Shown: positions 1 through 6,832 of the stretch, in pieces
Numbering within the stretch: the first letter of the stretch is position 1
How the letters are laid out: each line of letters begins with the position of its first letter
NCBI GenBank assembly: GCA_036481345.1
Contig: JAZGHU010000007.1
Coordinates: forward strand, 1 to 22,431
Length of the DNA stretch: 22,431 nt
Direction: 5' to 3'
Origin: JAAOYC01 sp036481345
GTDB taxonomy: Archaea; Nanobdellota; Nanobdellia; Woesearchaeales; WJKL01
Position numbers and translations under genes: made by a program
Notes under the pieces: model-generated
What the model saw: the letters and a program-made list of their open reading frames with translations, nothing else
What the model was told of the DNA's origin: nothing
Databases searched by the model: none

Positions 1-29
1 AAACAGGATTAGGAGCTTGGTTTGGTTAA
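1..29 (+). CDS. possible 3' end of an unidentified gene entering from the left edge
   Basis: Frame 3 reads TGLGAWFG followed by a TAA stop at 27-29. This stop directly abuts the last codon of the convergent DUF424 gene (stop at 30-32), the same tight tail-to-tail packing seen at 1640-1648. Eight codons are far too few to name a product or prove coding. It is listed only because no promoter or other feature explains the bases. Confidence 0.3.
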
Positions 30-332
30 CTATGCTTCCCTAACAATAATCCCTCCAGCATGGGGCACTCCAGAAATCACAACAACATTCTCTTTATCAA
101 TAATTCTAGCTTTTACACCGAGCTCAACAGCTTTCTTTCCGCATAGATTAACAATATGAACAGATTTCATCAAATTCAAAATCCTTTCTTCATCCATCTC
201 TTCTCCTTTGTAAAAATTAGAACTCAAATCTAATTGTAAATCACCTTCTTCAAATTTCTTCCCACAAATATCAGAATCACAAACAGCAAGAATTACTCTC
301 CCTTCTAAACTTTTATGTAGCTTAACAATCAT
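30..332 (-). CDS. DUF424 domain-containing protein (conserved archaeal small protein)
   Basis: A 100-residue protein beginning MIVKLHKS and ending with a VVVISGVPHAGGIIVREA-type tail. The N-terminal strand, an acidic FEEGDLQLDLSSNFYKG stretch and the ACDSDICGKKFEE-like middle match what I know of the DUF424 family, short archaeal proteins commonly found beside aIF2 beta or other translation genes. The biochemical role is not established; a part in translation is inferred from the neighbour. I chose the ATG at 332 because it overlaps the aIF2 beta stop by four bases (ATGA), implying translational coupling; an in-frame ATG 33 bp upstream would push the gene into aIF2 beta and add residues unlike the family. 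There is no own promoter. Confidence 0.8.
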   Translation of the reverse strand: MIVKLHKSLEGRVILAVCDSDICGKKFEEGDLQLDLSSNFYKGEEMDEERILNLMKSVHIVNLCGKKAVELGVKARIIDKENVVVISGVPHAGGIIVREA

Positions 333-727
333 TTTACAGGATGTTTTGACCCGCAAGCCAAACATTTCATAAACATAACATCCCCTTCTTTGATTAATTC
401 AGTATCAGGTTTCTTGCATTCAGGACAAATAACAAATTCTTCAGCATACTTTTGAATTTTTTCATTGATCTTTGCAGCAGGAACCTTTGTTCCAATTATC
501 AAAGCACTCTGCTTAAGTTCTCCAGGAGCAGCCAATGATTTCAAAACATATTTCAATAAATGTTCTGGCTTTCTATGCATCACAGCAGCAATCTGATGAA
601 AATTATTAATTATTGTTCTATTTCCTTGAATATGCCCTCTAACTTTTGGAATTTCAAATCTTTCCACTTTTAAAACTGATTCAGGCAATTCTTTTCTTGC
701 TTTATCCAATAATTTTGCATAATCCAT
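329..727 (-). CDS. eif2b: translation initiation factor 2 subunit beta (aIF2 beta)
   Basis: A 132-residue protein, the usual size for archaeal aIF2 beta. It starts MDYAKLLDKARKELPE (N-terminal helix that docks on the gamma subunit), continues with the central alpha-beta domain (PKVRGHIQGNRTIINNF near residues 27-43; HRKPEHLLKYVLKSLAAPG near 51-69) and ends in a zinc ribbon with Cys101, Cys104, Cys122 and Cys125. In the aIF2 heterotrimer it helps bring initiator tRNA to the small ribosomal subunit. An upstream TTG at 739 is possible, but the ATG at 727 fits the family N-terminus and lies about 27 bp from a TATA box, giving a leaderless message. It is cotranscribed and coupled with the DUF424 gene. 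Confidence 0.95.
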   Translation of the reverse strand: MDYAKLLDKARKELPESVLKVERFEIPKVRGHIQGNRTIINNFHQIAAVMHRKPEHLLKYVLKSLAAPGELKQSALIIGTKVPAAKINEKIQKYAEEFVICPECKKPDTELIKEGDVMFMKCLACGSKHPVK

Positions 728-750
728 ATCAAATAACAAATAAAAGACCT

Positions 751-758
751 TATTTAAA
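751..758 (-). promoter_or_regulatory. TATA box for aIF2 beta (leaderless promoter)
   Basis: On the minus strand TTTAAATA lies at 758-751. Its centre is about 27 bp upstream of the aIF2 beta ATG at 727, so transcription is expected to start at or next to the start codon. It shares an 81-bp divergent intergenic region with the SpoIIM-like gene promoter. Confidence 0.6.
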
Positions 759-776
759 GTTAATGTTTATAGAAAA

Positions 777-785
777 ATATTTATA
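777..785 (+). promoter_or_regulatory. TATA box for the SpoIIM-like gene (leaderless promoter)
   Basis: ATATTTATA at 777-785, centre about 27 bp before the ATG at 809, with no Shine-Dalgarno sequence between. This geometry is typical of leaderless archaeal transcripts. The two divergent TATA boxes are only about 20 bp apart, so binding of the transcription machinery at one could hinder the other (inference). Confidence 0.6.
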
Positions 786-808
786 CCTTCCCCTACATTT
801 TTTAAATC

Positions 809-1648
809 ATGGTTCTAGAATCTATTGTCAATCCATTAAAAGCAGAGAGAACTCCATGGAATATGTTCTTTATTGGGGCAATGTACTCTACTATTGCTTT
901 ATTTCTCAGTAATTGGATATTTAGTGAATATGCCAGCCTAATTATGGTATTCTTAACAACAATGGCCTGCATCCCTTTGCTTTACAAAACAATGAAATTT
1001 GAAGAGGAAAAACCAGAAACATTAGCAATAAAAAAAGAAAAAGGCCTGTTAAAAGAACATAGTAAAGCAATAAGCTTTCTAATGTTTTTATTTTTGGGCA
1101 TTACAGCCGGATTAGTTTTGTGGTATGTTCTCTTGCCCTCGGGCTTTGTTCAAAACTCTTTCCGTTCCCAAACACTAACAATACAATCAATCAATGTAAG
1201 AATACAAGGAGATTTTCTTAACATAAGAACCTTAACAAATATTTTATTAAATAATCTCAAAGTTTTAATCTTCTGTATTTTATTTTCATTCCTATACGGA
1301 GCAGGAGCAATTTTTATTTTAACATGGAACGCATCTGTTATTGCAACAGCAATAGGTAATTTCATAAGATCAAATATAGTTGCAAAAGCAGGAGCAACTG
1401 CAAATTATTTCCAAATAGTTTCATTAGCAATCCTAAGATACATGATTCACGGAATTCCAGAAATTATTGCTTATATTGTAGGAGGATTAGCAGGAGGAAT
1501 AATCTCTGTAGCAGTCATCAAAGAAAGATTTGGAACAAAAAAATTCGAAAAAATAGTTCTAGATTCTTCAGACTTAATCTTGATCGCTGTCTTGATTCTT
1601 ATCTTAGCAGCACTAATAGAAGTATATATTACACCTGCCCTATTCTAG
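809..1648 (+). CDS. SpoIIM (stage II sporulation protein M)/DUF95-like integral membrane protein
   Basis: A 279-residue polytopic membrane protein. Hydrophobic segments lie near residues 18-37, 42-59, 86-109, 150-180, 200-237 and 255-278. The segment with GIPEIIAYIVGGLAGG (near 215-230) is the His-Gly-x-Pro-Glu region typical of the SpoIIM family, and NLKVLIFCILFSFLYGAG (near 149-166) also fits. In sporulating bacteria SpoIIM belongs to the engulfment machinery, but archaeal members have no sporulation role and their function is unknown; membrane remodelling or transport is only a guess. It has its own leaderless promoter and its last 9 bp overlap the convergent OB-fold gene. The family call is fairly secure, the function is not. 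Confidence 0.75.
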   Translation: MVLESIVNPLKAERTPWNMFFIGAMYSTIALFLSNWIFSEYASLIMVFLTTMACIPLLYKTMKFEEEKPETLAIKKEKGLLKEHSKAISFLMFLFLGITAGLVLWYVLLPSGFVQNSFRSQTLTIQSINVRIQGDFLNIRTLTNILLNNLKVLIFCILFSFLYGAGAIFILTWNASVIATAIGNFIRSNIVAKAGATANYFQIVSLAILRYMIHGIPEIIAYIVGGLAGGIISVAVIKERFGTKKFEKIVLDSSDLILIAVLILILAALIEVYITPALF

Positions 1649-2338
1649 GACTTTTACTCTTCCAGGCTTGACTTCAAACAATTCTCCTTCACTTAACAAA
1701 TTTTTAACACTGTCCTCATTTTCAAACTTCTTAACAATTTCTTCAATCTCTACCCCTTCTCCTTTATCTTCTGCCCTTACAAACTCAATTATCTTATCAC
1801 CAACACTTATCTCTCCCCCAACTACACTTTCACCAACAGTTTGTTGGTCCACACCAACTATAGCTTCTTCAACACTTTCAACTTGCTTAGGCTCTACACT
1901 GCTCTGCACTTCTTTTTTAACAACCGCAACTTTCCCTAATTCTTTATTCCTAACTTCAATCCATTTCTTATCTTCAATCTTTTTGATAATCTCTAATAAT
2001 AAATACCTCTCACTCCCATACTCTCTTGGCCTTCCTATAACTAAAACAACATCCCCTACATTTATTCCTTCTAATTTTACTAAATCATCTCCAAAAACCC
2101 TTATAGAAATCCTTCCACTTCCATCTTCAAGAACTAAGGAAGTATAATTTAATTCTTCTCCTTCTTCCTTTTCAACAACAGCCCCAATAATATTTGCTCT
2201 GCTTACCTTTTTCCCACTATCAGTTTCAACATAATTAGGGGTCCAGCCTTCTTCCTGAACATATCTTCCTCCTAAAATGTCCTTTATCCTTATTTTTTCA
2301 GCTATTTGCCTTTTTTGAATTTCTCTTTCTTCAACCAT
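1640..2338 (-). CDS. OB-fold and winged-helix protein, RPA-associated-like (single-stranded DNA-binding context)
   Basis: A 232-residue acidic protein. Residues about 45-118 look like an OB fold: alternating strands with ANIIGAVVEKEEG, YTSLVLEDGSGRISIRVFG and VGDVVLVIGRPREYG. A Val/Glu-rich low-complexity linker covers about 135-175 and a winged-helix-like end about 177-232 (GVEIEEIVKKFENEDSVKNLL). This order resembles RPA32-type subunits and the archaeal RPA-associated protein family, which act with single-stranded DNA at the replication fork. The start at 2338 follows the MCM stop by 10 bp; the further in-frame ATG at 2395 would overlap MCM by 47 bp and adds residues unlike the fold. Position directly after MCM supports a replication role, but DNA binding is inferred. 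Confidence 0.7.
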   Translation of the reverse strand: MVEEREIQKRQIAEKIRIKDILGGRYVQEEGWTPNYVETDSGKKVSRANIIGAVVEKEEGEELNYTSLVLEDGSGRISIRVFGDDLVKLEGINVGDVVLVIGRPREYGSERYLLLEIIKKIEDKKWIEVRNKELGKVAVVKKEVQSSVEPKQVESVEEAIVGVDQQTVGESVVGGEISVGDKIIEFVRAEDKGEGVEIEEIVKKFENEDSVKNLLSEGELFEVKPGRVKVLE

Positions 2339-2348
2339 TTTCACTAAA

Positions 2349-4361
2349 TTAAATTTTCTGTATAAATCCTCTTTTAGGCTCAAAAATATCCCCACTTCTT
2401 TTTAATCTTTCAATAACATCATCAACATCTCCTACTCCTTGAGCTTCAGCTTCTTTAATCACATCATCAAGAGGAATTGTCTTTCCAATCTTATTTTCAA
2501 GCTCATTAATAATCTCTTTTATAACATGCACTTTATTTCTTTGAGATGCAGTAATCCCAGATGTAATTCTATCAATATCAATTTTTCCTGTTTCAGGATC
2601 AACACCAATTTCACTCAAACAAAAATGAAGCAAATCAATGGCCCTTTTCGCATCCTTTTTTGTAACTTTATCAGCCAATCTTGTTTTAGCAGAACCCTCT
2701 GATAATCTAACCAAAGCTTCCAACTGTCTTGCTGAAATAGGGATAGCTCTACTTCCAGCATCACCATCTCCCTCACTATTTCTCATAGTTACATAATAAG
2801 TTTTAATCTCTTCTAATGCGCCTGTTGTCAATTTTGGCTTAATCATCTGCCTTGCATAAGAAATATATTTTCTCAGTAATTTAGTATGAATTTCAGGCTC
2901 ATCAATCTCTGGATTTTGATGCAAATCTAAGATATGTCCTGCTAATTTTTCATCTTTGACCTTATCTGGCAAGTCTTTAAATGCGAATATTAAATCAAAT
3001 CTGTTAATCAAAGAAGGAGGCAAATCAATTTGTTTTGCTAAAATATCATACGGATCAAATCTTCCAAACTTTGGATTAGCAGCAGCTAGTACAGTTGTCT
3101 CACATCTTAATGTAGCTTGAATATTTGCTTTAGATATAGAAACAGTCTGCTGTTCAAGGGCTTCGTGCATCGCGCTCCTATCTTCATGACCCATCTTATC
3201 AAGTTCATCAATCATACATATTCCTTTATTTGCCAATACTAAAGCCCCTGCTTCTAAACTCCACCCTTTTAAAAACTCATCTTTAACAACTGAAGCTGTC
3301 AACCCTGCTCCTGAAACACCCTTTCCAGAAACATATCTTGATTTTGGGGCAACAATCTGTGTTCTTTTTAATAATTGAGACTTTCCACTTCCTGGATCTC
3401 CAATAAGCAATATGTGCATATCTCCTCTTGTAACAACCCCATCAGTTCTTTCTTTATGAACTCCTCCAACTAGTTGCAAAAGAATAGCTTCTTTAACCCT
3501 CTCATGACCATAAATAGAAGGCGCAATAGACTGAATTAATTTTTGATAAACTTTAGGATCTTCTGACAAATCCTTAATCTGCTTTTTTTCTTCTGGAGTA
3601 ATTTCAACATTATAATAATCTTCTTCAACAGATTCAACATTATTTGCTTCTATCAATAAATCAAATCTTGTTGTCTGGCTCCCACTTCTAGAAAAGATAG
3701 GAATTTCTTTAATTGTTCCAACAACCATTATCCTGCTTCCAGGGTTTGTCTTTCTCTCACTCATTGGACTTACTAAATCATCTTGCAAAAGAACATTCAT
3801 TCTTTTTGGCTGCTCTCCTCCTTCTAAATTTTCAGGATCCTCTTCCAATACTAATCCTTGGGCATCAACTAATTCTTTTTTCAAAATTCTAAACTTGCCT
3901 TTTCTTCCACAGCCACATCTTGTAGGTTCTTTAAAATTACTATCCAACTGCAGAACATTGATTACATTTCCACAACTCGGACATTCAAATTTAGCAGCAG
4001 TAACTTGAGGCCTAACATCAGATTTCTGCCTAACTACTCCATCCATCATAAGCAACTTTCCAATATGTTTGCTTCTTATATTTCTAATAAATATAGTCTG
4101 TCCTTCAGGAAGATTAGAAAATCTAATATTAAATTTCTTTACTTTATCCTCACTCAAATCAATAACAGCTTCTTCAGCAGCCCTAACATAATCATCAGGA
4201 TAATCTAATAACCCATCTGATAATTCATGATCAAACTTCAAAAGTTCAGAAAAATCAATGACTAAATACTTCTTACCTTTTCTAAGGCTATTCTTTAATT
4301 TAGCTTCATAGTCTTTTTCAAAAAATTCCTTAAATTTTTTAATTGTTTCAGCAGCTTCCAT
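2349..4361 (-). CDS. mcm: replicative helicase MCM
   Basis: A 670-residue full-length archaeal MCM, the hexameric 3'-5' replicative helicase. The N-terminal domain carries a zinc site Cys127-x2-Cys130 and Cys149-x-Cys151 (RCGCG). The AAA+ core has Walker A GDPGSGKS at 321-328, Walker B ICMIDE at 381-386, sensor 1 AAANPKFGRFDP near 426-437 and the arginine finger Arg454 in LINRFDLIF. A C-terminal winged helix occupies about 605-670 and ends GFIQKI. No catalytic residue is missing and there is no intein. The ATG at 4361 lies about 26 bp from a weak TATA-like TTTAA on the minus strand. It sits between TBP (upstream, 120-bp gap) and the OB-fold gene (10-bp gap), so MCM and the OB-fold protein are probably cotranscribed. 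Confidence 0.97.
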   Translation of the reverse strand: MEAAETIKKFKEFFEKDYEAKLKNSLRKGKKYLVIDFSELLKFDHELSDGLLDYPDDYVRAAEEAVIDLSEDKVKKFNIRFSNLPEGQTIFIRNIRSKHIGKLLMMDGVVRQKSDVRPQVTAAKFECPSCGNVINVLQLDSNFKEPTRCGCGRKGKFRILKKELVDAQGLVLEEDPENLEGGEQPKRMNVLLQDDLVSPMSERKTNPGSRIMVVGTIKEIPIFSRSGSQTTRFDLLIEANNVESVEEDYYNVEITPEEKKQIKDLSEDPKVYQKLIQSIAPSIYGHERVKEAILLQLVGGVHKERTDGVVTRGDMHILLIGDPGSGKSQLLKRTQIVAPKSRYVSGKGVSGAGLTASVVKDEFLKGWSLEAGALVLANKGICMIDELDKMGHEDRSAMHEALEQQTVSISKANIQATLRCETTVLAAANPKFGRFDPYDILAKQIDLPPSLINRFDLIFAFKDLPDKVKDEKLAGHILDLHQNPEIDEPEIHTKLLRKYISYARQMIKPKLTTGALEEIKTYYVTMRNSEGDGDAGSRAIPISARQLEALVRLSEGSAKTRLADKVTKKDAKRAIDLLHFCLSEIGVDPETGKIDIDRITSGITASQRNKVHVIKEIINELENKIGKTIPLDDVIKEAEAQGVGDVDDVIERLKRSGDIFEPKRGFIQKI

Positions 4362-4384
4362 AATTCACTATAATACATCCCCCC

Positions 4385-4389
4385 TTAAA
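4385..4389 (-). promoter_or_regulatory. weak TATA-like element before mcm
   Basis: Minus strand CATTTAAGG with TTTAA at 4389-4385, centre about 26 bp before the mcm ATG at 4361. The spacing is right for a leaderless start, but the box is poorer than the others in this window, and read-through from TBP is also possible. Confidence 0.35.
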
Positions 4390-4406
4390 TGCATTACGTG
4401 CACAAA

Positions 4407-4465
4407 TGTCCAGTGACCAGTGGCCCTTTCATTCACATCTTTTAAGACGTAAGACCCACTGGACA
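4407..4465. repeat. inverted repeat in the TBP-MCM gap (9-bp perfect arms)
   Basis: TGTCCAGTG at 4407-4415 and CACTGGACA at 4457-4465 are perfect reverse complements separated by 41 bp. A second CCAGTGG (4417-4423) lies beside the left arm and can pair with CCACTGG in the right arm (4456-4462), so two mutually exclusive stems are possible. On the minus strand it begins 16 nt after the TBP stop codon. It could be a 3' end structure for TBP, a binding site controlling mcm, or a small structured RNA. No U-run follows it, so a simple intrinsic terminator is not convincing. Confidence 0.55.
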
Positions 4466-4481
4466 GTTCTTAACAAGAATC

Positions 4482-5069
4482 TTATTTTTTTGGCTTGACA
4501 ATCTTTTTCAGATTTACAATAAGCATATCTAATGCCTCATGAACTTGTTTCTCACTCTTAGTTCCAGTACATACAACCTTTCCATTTGAAAACAATAAGA
4601 ATGTTGATTTAAATTGCCCTTCTGTTTTTGAATCCACATCTATTTTATAGACTAATCCTGGAAACTGTTCTGGTTCATATTCTGTGTTCTGAAGTTTCAT
4701 TGCTAAAGTATTAAGATTGAGATCCATTCCAACCTGTCCACTAGCAACAATGTTTTGAATCTTTATTTCTGGCTTAATTGTAATATTAATTCCAATCTTC
4801 TTCAGACTTTGAATTATTTTTTTGATGCTTTCTTCAACTTTGTCCATACTTCTTGCTCCAGTACATACAACTTTTCCAGAACTAAATATCAAAGCACTTG
4901 TTTTTGGCTCTTTAATTCTTATAACTAATCCCGGAAACTGTTCAGGATTATATTCTGTATTGCTTAATGTTGCAGCCATCTTTTCTAATGGAACATCATG
5001 TTCTAAAGAAGTACTCACAACAATATTAACAACTCTAATCTCAACTTTTTTTGATGATTTTTTAGCCAT
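4482..5069 (-). CDS. tbp: TATA-box-binding protein (TBP)
   Basis: A 195-residue general transcription factor with the twofold saddle repeat. Repeat 1 has VVNIVVSTSLEHDVPLEKMAATL, EYNPEQFPGLVIRI and SGKVVCTGARS; repeat 2 has IQNIVASGQVGMDLNLNTLAMKL, EYEPEQFPGLVYKI and NGKVVCTGTKS. The FPGLV and GKVVCTG motifs of both halves are intact. It binds promoter TATA boxes and recruits TFB and RNA polymerase. Two in-frame ATGs exist at 5078 and 5069. The minus-strand AAGGAGG at 5085-5079 touches the first with no spacer but is 9 nt from the second, so 5069 is preferred. The tail is a lysine-rich VKPKK. It is followed by a structured gap and then mcm. Confidence 0.96.
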   Translation of the reverse strand: MAKKSSKKVEIRVVNIVVSTSLEHDVPLEKMAATLSNTEYNPEQFPGLVIRIKEPKTSALIFSSGKVVCTGARSMDKVEESIKKIIQSLKKIGINITIKPEIKIQNIVASGQVGMDLNLNTLAMKLQNTEYEPEQFPGLVYKIDVDSKTEGQFKSTFLLFSNGKVVCTGTKSEKQVHEALDMLIVNLKKIVKPKK

Positions 5070-5078
5070 TTTTAGCAT

Positions 5079-5085
5079 CCTCCTT
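5079..5085 (-). promoter_or_regulatory. strong Shine-Dalgarno sequence of tbp that decides the start
   Basis: AAGGAGG on the minus strand, 9 nt before the ATG at 5069 and immediately adjacent to the ATG at 5078. It is one of the few clear Shine-Dalgarno sequences in the window, where most first genes appear leaderless. Confidence 0.7.
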
Positions 5086-5120
5086 AAAATACGCTCTTAT
5101 TTGTAGTAGGAATATGAAGT

Positions 5121-5130
5121 TATATATAAA
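5121..5130 (-). promoter_or_regulatory. TATA box of tbp
   Basis: Minus strand TTTATATATA at 5130-5121. It predicts a start near 5099 and a leader of about 30 nt that contains the AAGGAGG ribosome site. Unlike its neighbours tbp therefore has a leadered message. A further TATA-like TTTATAAA lies just upstream (around 5138-5145). Confidence 0.6.
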
Positions 5131-5310
5131 GATATGTGTTTATAAATGATTTAAAAATAATATATGTTTTAAATCAAATATACCCCCTCCGTTTCCTATG
5201 GAAAAATAGCTTTCTATTCTTAAATTTAGTGCTTCCAATAGAAATATAAGTAATAAAGTTAATACAAATATAAGTATATTAATAAGTATATTATCAAAAA
5301 CTGCCAAACT

Positions 5311-5320
5311 TTTATATAAA
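5311..5320 (+). promoter_or_regulatory. TATA box for the tRNA thiolase/RNase P p30 operon (leaderless)
   Basis: TTTATATAAA at 5311-5320, centre about 27 bp before the ATG at 5342, with no ribosome site between. This fixes 5342 as the true start and argues against a missed N-terminal extension. Confidence 0.65.
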
Positions 5321-5341
5321 TAGTAAAAATCACACTCAACT

Positions 5342-6193
5342 ATGGATATAATCAATAAAGTAGAGAAAAAAACTATAGATACTATAAAAAAATTCAAGCT
5401 TTTAAACAAAAAAGACAGAATCTTAGTAGCTTGCTCAGGAGGAAAAGATTCTACAACTATATTATATATATTAAAAAAACAAGGATTTAATCCAGAAGCA
5501 ATTACAGTAGATGCAGTTATTGGAAATTATACAAAAGCAAACTTAGAAAACATCAAAAAATTCTGCAAACAGCATAAAATAAAACTCAATGTAATCTCAT
5601 TTAGAGAAGAATTTGGATATTCTCTTTGTTATATCAGATCTTTACTAAAACAAAATGGAATTAATCTAACTTCTTGTGCAATATGTGGAGTTTTAAGAAG
5701 ATACTTATTAAATAAATACGCAAGAAAATTAAAAGCAACAAAACTAGTTACAGGCCACAATCAAAATGATGAAGCACAATCAATTATAATGAATCTATTA
5801 AAAAACAATTTAGATCTTTTAGCAAGACAAGGCCCATCTTCAGGAACATCAAAAAACAAGAAATTCATCCAGCGTGTCAAGCCACTTTATTTTGTAACAG
5901 AAGATGAAGTAATAAAATATTCTAAAAAAATGAAATTCCCAGTAAAATATATTCCGTGTCCATGCAGAGTTGGAGTCTATAGATGTTTAATCAATGAACA
6001 ACTCACAAAACATGAGTCAACTAATCCAAAAATACATGAAAATATAATCAAATGGTTTTTATCAACAACCCTCGAATTAAAAAAACAATACAAATCAGAC
6101 AAACAACAATTATATTGTAAAAACTGCAATGAACCATCTAAAAGAGATTATTGCATGACTTGCCAAATTTTATCTAAAATAAAAAAGGAATAA
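5342..6193 (+). CDS. Ncs6/TtuA-family tRNA 2-thiolation protein (PP-loop ATPase)
   Basis: A 283-residue PP-loop enzyme that adenylates a tRNA uridine and replaces its 2-oxygen with sulfur. The PP loop is SGGKDS at 32-37. SCAICGVLRRYLLN holds Cys112 and Cys115, and Cys206 or Cys208 in IPCPCR supplies the third ligand of the Fe-S cluster, spaced as in TtuA-type enzymes. TGHNQNDEAQSIIMNLL (137-153) and RQGP (162-165) are also family motifs. A C-terminal zinc ribbon uses Cys259, Cys262, Cys271 and Cys274. The usual N-terminal zinc finger is absent: only about 30 residues precede the PP loop and none forms a Cys site. Whether it modifies U34 (Ncs6) or U54 (TtuA) cannot be told here. The RNase P p30 gene follows after 3 bp. 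Confidence 0.88.
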   Translation: MDIINKVEKKTIDTIKKFKLLNKKDRILVACSGGKDSTTILYILKKQGFNPEAITVDAVIGNYTKANLENIKKFCKQHKIKLNVISFREEFGYSLCYIRSLLKQNGINLTSCAICGVLRRYLLNKYARKLKATKLVTGHNQNDEAQSIIMNLLKNNLDLLARQGPSSGTSKNKKFIQRVKPLYFVTEDEVIKYSKKMKFPVKYIPCPCRVGVYRCLINEQLTKHESTNPKIHENIIKWFLSTTLELKKQYKSDKQQLYCKNCNEPSKRDYCMTCQILSKIKKE

Positions 6194-6196
6194 ACT

Positions 6197-6772
6197 ATGG
6201 ACATCTGCTTTCCAGATAAAAACGAAGAAGAATTCATTGCCATAGCAAAAAAACTTTCAATAAAAGAACTTTATTTTATCTATCCCTTTTCTAAAAATCC
6301 AAAACAGCAAAAATCAAAAATAGAAGCATCCCAAAAACAAACAAAAATCAAACTAAATTTTGGAATCTTAGCAAAACAACAAGAAATAACAAAAGCAAAA
6401 AAACTTTCAAAATTTGTCATAACAGGATCATCTCCAAAAGACCAATATGTAATAGAAAAATTACAACCCTCATTAATATTCAATTTTGAAAAACAAGAAA
6501 GAAAAGATAAATTTCATTATAGAACTTCTGGATTAAATCAAGTTTTATGCAAACTAGCTAAACAAAACAAAGTGATAATCGGATTCTCCTTTTCAGAAAT
6601 CTTAAATTCCAAAAAAAGAAAGATTTTGCTTGGCAGAATTGCTCAAAATCTAAAATTCTGCAAACAATATTCAACCCATTTCTTATTTGCATCATTTGCA
6701 TCATCTCCATTTGAATTGCGCCCTAAAAAACATCTAAAATCAGTAGAAAAAGTACTCCAAAAACAAATTTAA
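6197..6772 (+). CDS. rnp3: ribonuclease P protein component 3 (p30/Rpp30)
   Basis: A 191-residue protein with the PHP/TIM-barrel-like fold of RNase P subunit p30. It opens with MDICFPDKNEEEF, and the conserved stretch YRTSGLNQVLCKLA followed by NKVIIGFSFSEILN (near residues 113-138) is the family signature (Ser-Gly-Leu-Asn-x-Val). The C-terminal FASFASSPFELRPKKHL also fits. It is a protein cofactor of the RNA enzyme that matures tRNA 5' ends, pairing with Pop5 in archaea. It is somewhat short for the family. It begins 3 bp after the tRNA thiolase stop, so both genes of this operon serve tRNA maturation. Confidence 0.88.
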   Translation: MDICFPDKNEEEFIAIAKKLSIKELYFIYPFSKNPKQQKSKIEASQKQTKIKLNFGILAKQQEITKAKKLSKFVITGSSPKDQYVIEKLQPSLIFNFEKQERKDKFHYRTSGLNQVLCKLAKQNKVIIGFSFSEILNSKKRKILLGRIAQNLKFCKQYSTHFLFASFASSPFELRPKKHLKSVEKVLQKQI

Positions 6773-6778
6773 GTAAAA

Positions 6779-6790
6779 TTTATATATATA
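6779..6790 (+). promoter_or_regulatory. TATA box opening the surface-protein locus
   Basis: TTTATATATATA at 6779-6790. It predicts a start near 6810 and a short leader of about 23 nt with GAGGGTG at 6822-6828 as ribosome site before the GTG at 6833. It marks the change from the housekeeping genes to the surface genes. Confidence 0.6.
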
Positions 6791-6832
6791 CCGCTTCTTT
6801 AACAGAACATAGAATCAAAAAGAGGGTGCATT

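Noticed and set aside
646..912. Plus-strand open frame of 88 codons across the aIF2 beta/SpoIIM divergent promoter
   Set aside because: It runs antisense through the aIF2 beta N-terminus and out of frame into the SpoIIM-like gene; both of those are clear family matches.
2336..2395. Longer start at 2395 for the OB-fold protein
   Set aside because: It would overlap mcm by 47 bp and add 19 residues that read as a shadow of the MCM C-terminus; the start at 2338 directly follows the MCM stop.
5140..5409. Minus-strand open frame of 89 codons between tbp and the tRNA thiolase, hydrophobic
   Set aside because: Its only ATG lies inside the thiolase gene on the other strand, it would cover both divergent promoters, and its hydrophobic residues come from AT-rich sequence. 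No ribosome site or TATA box serves it.
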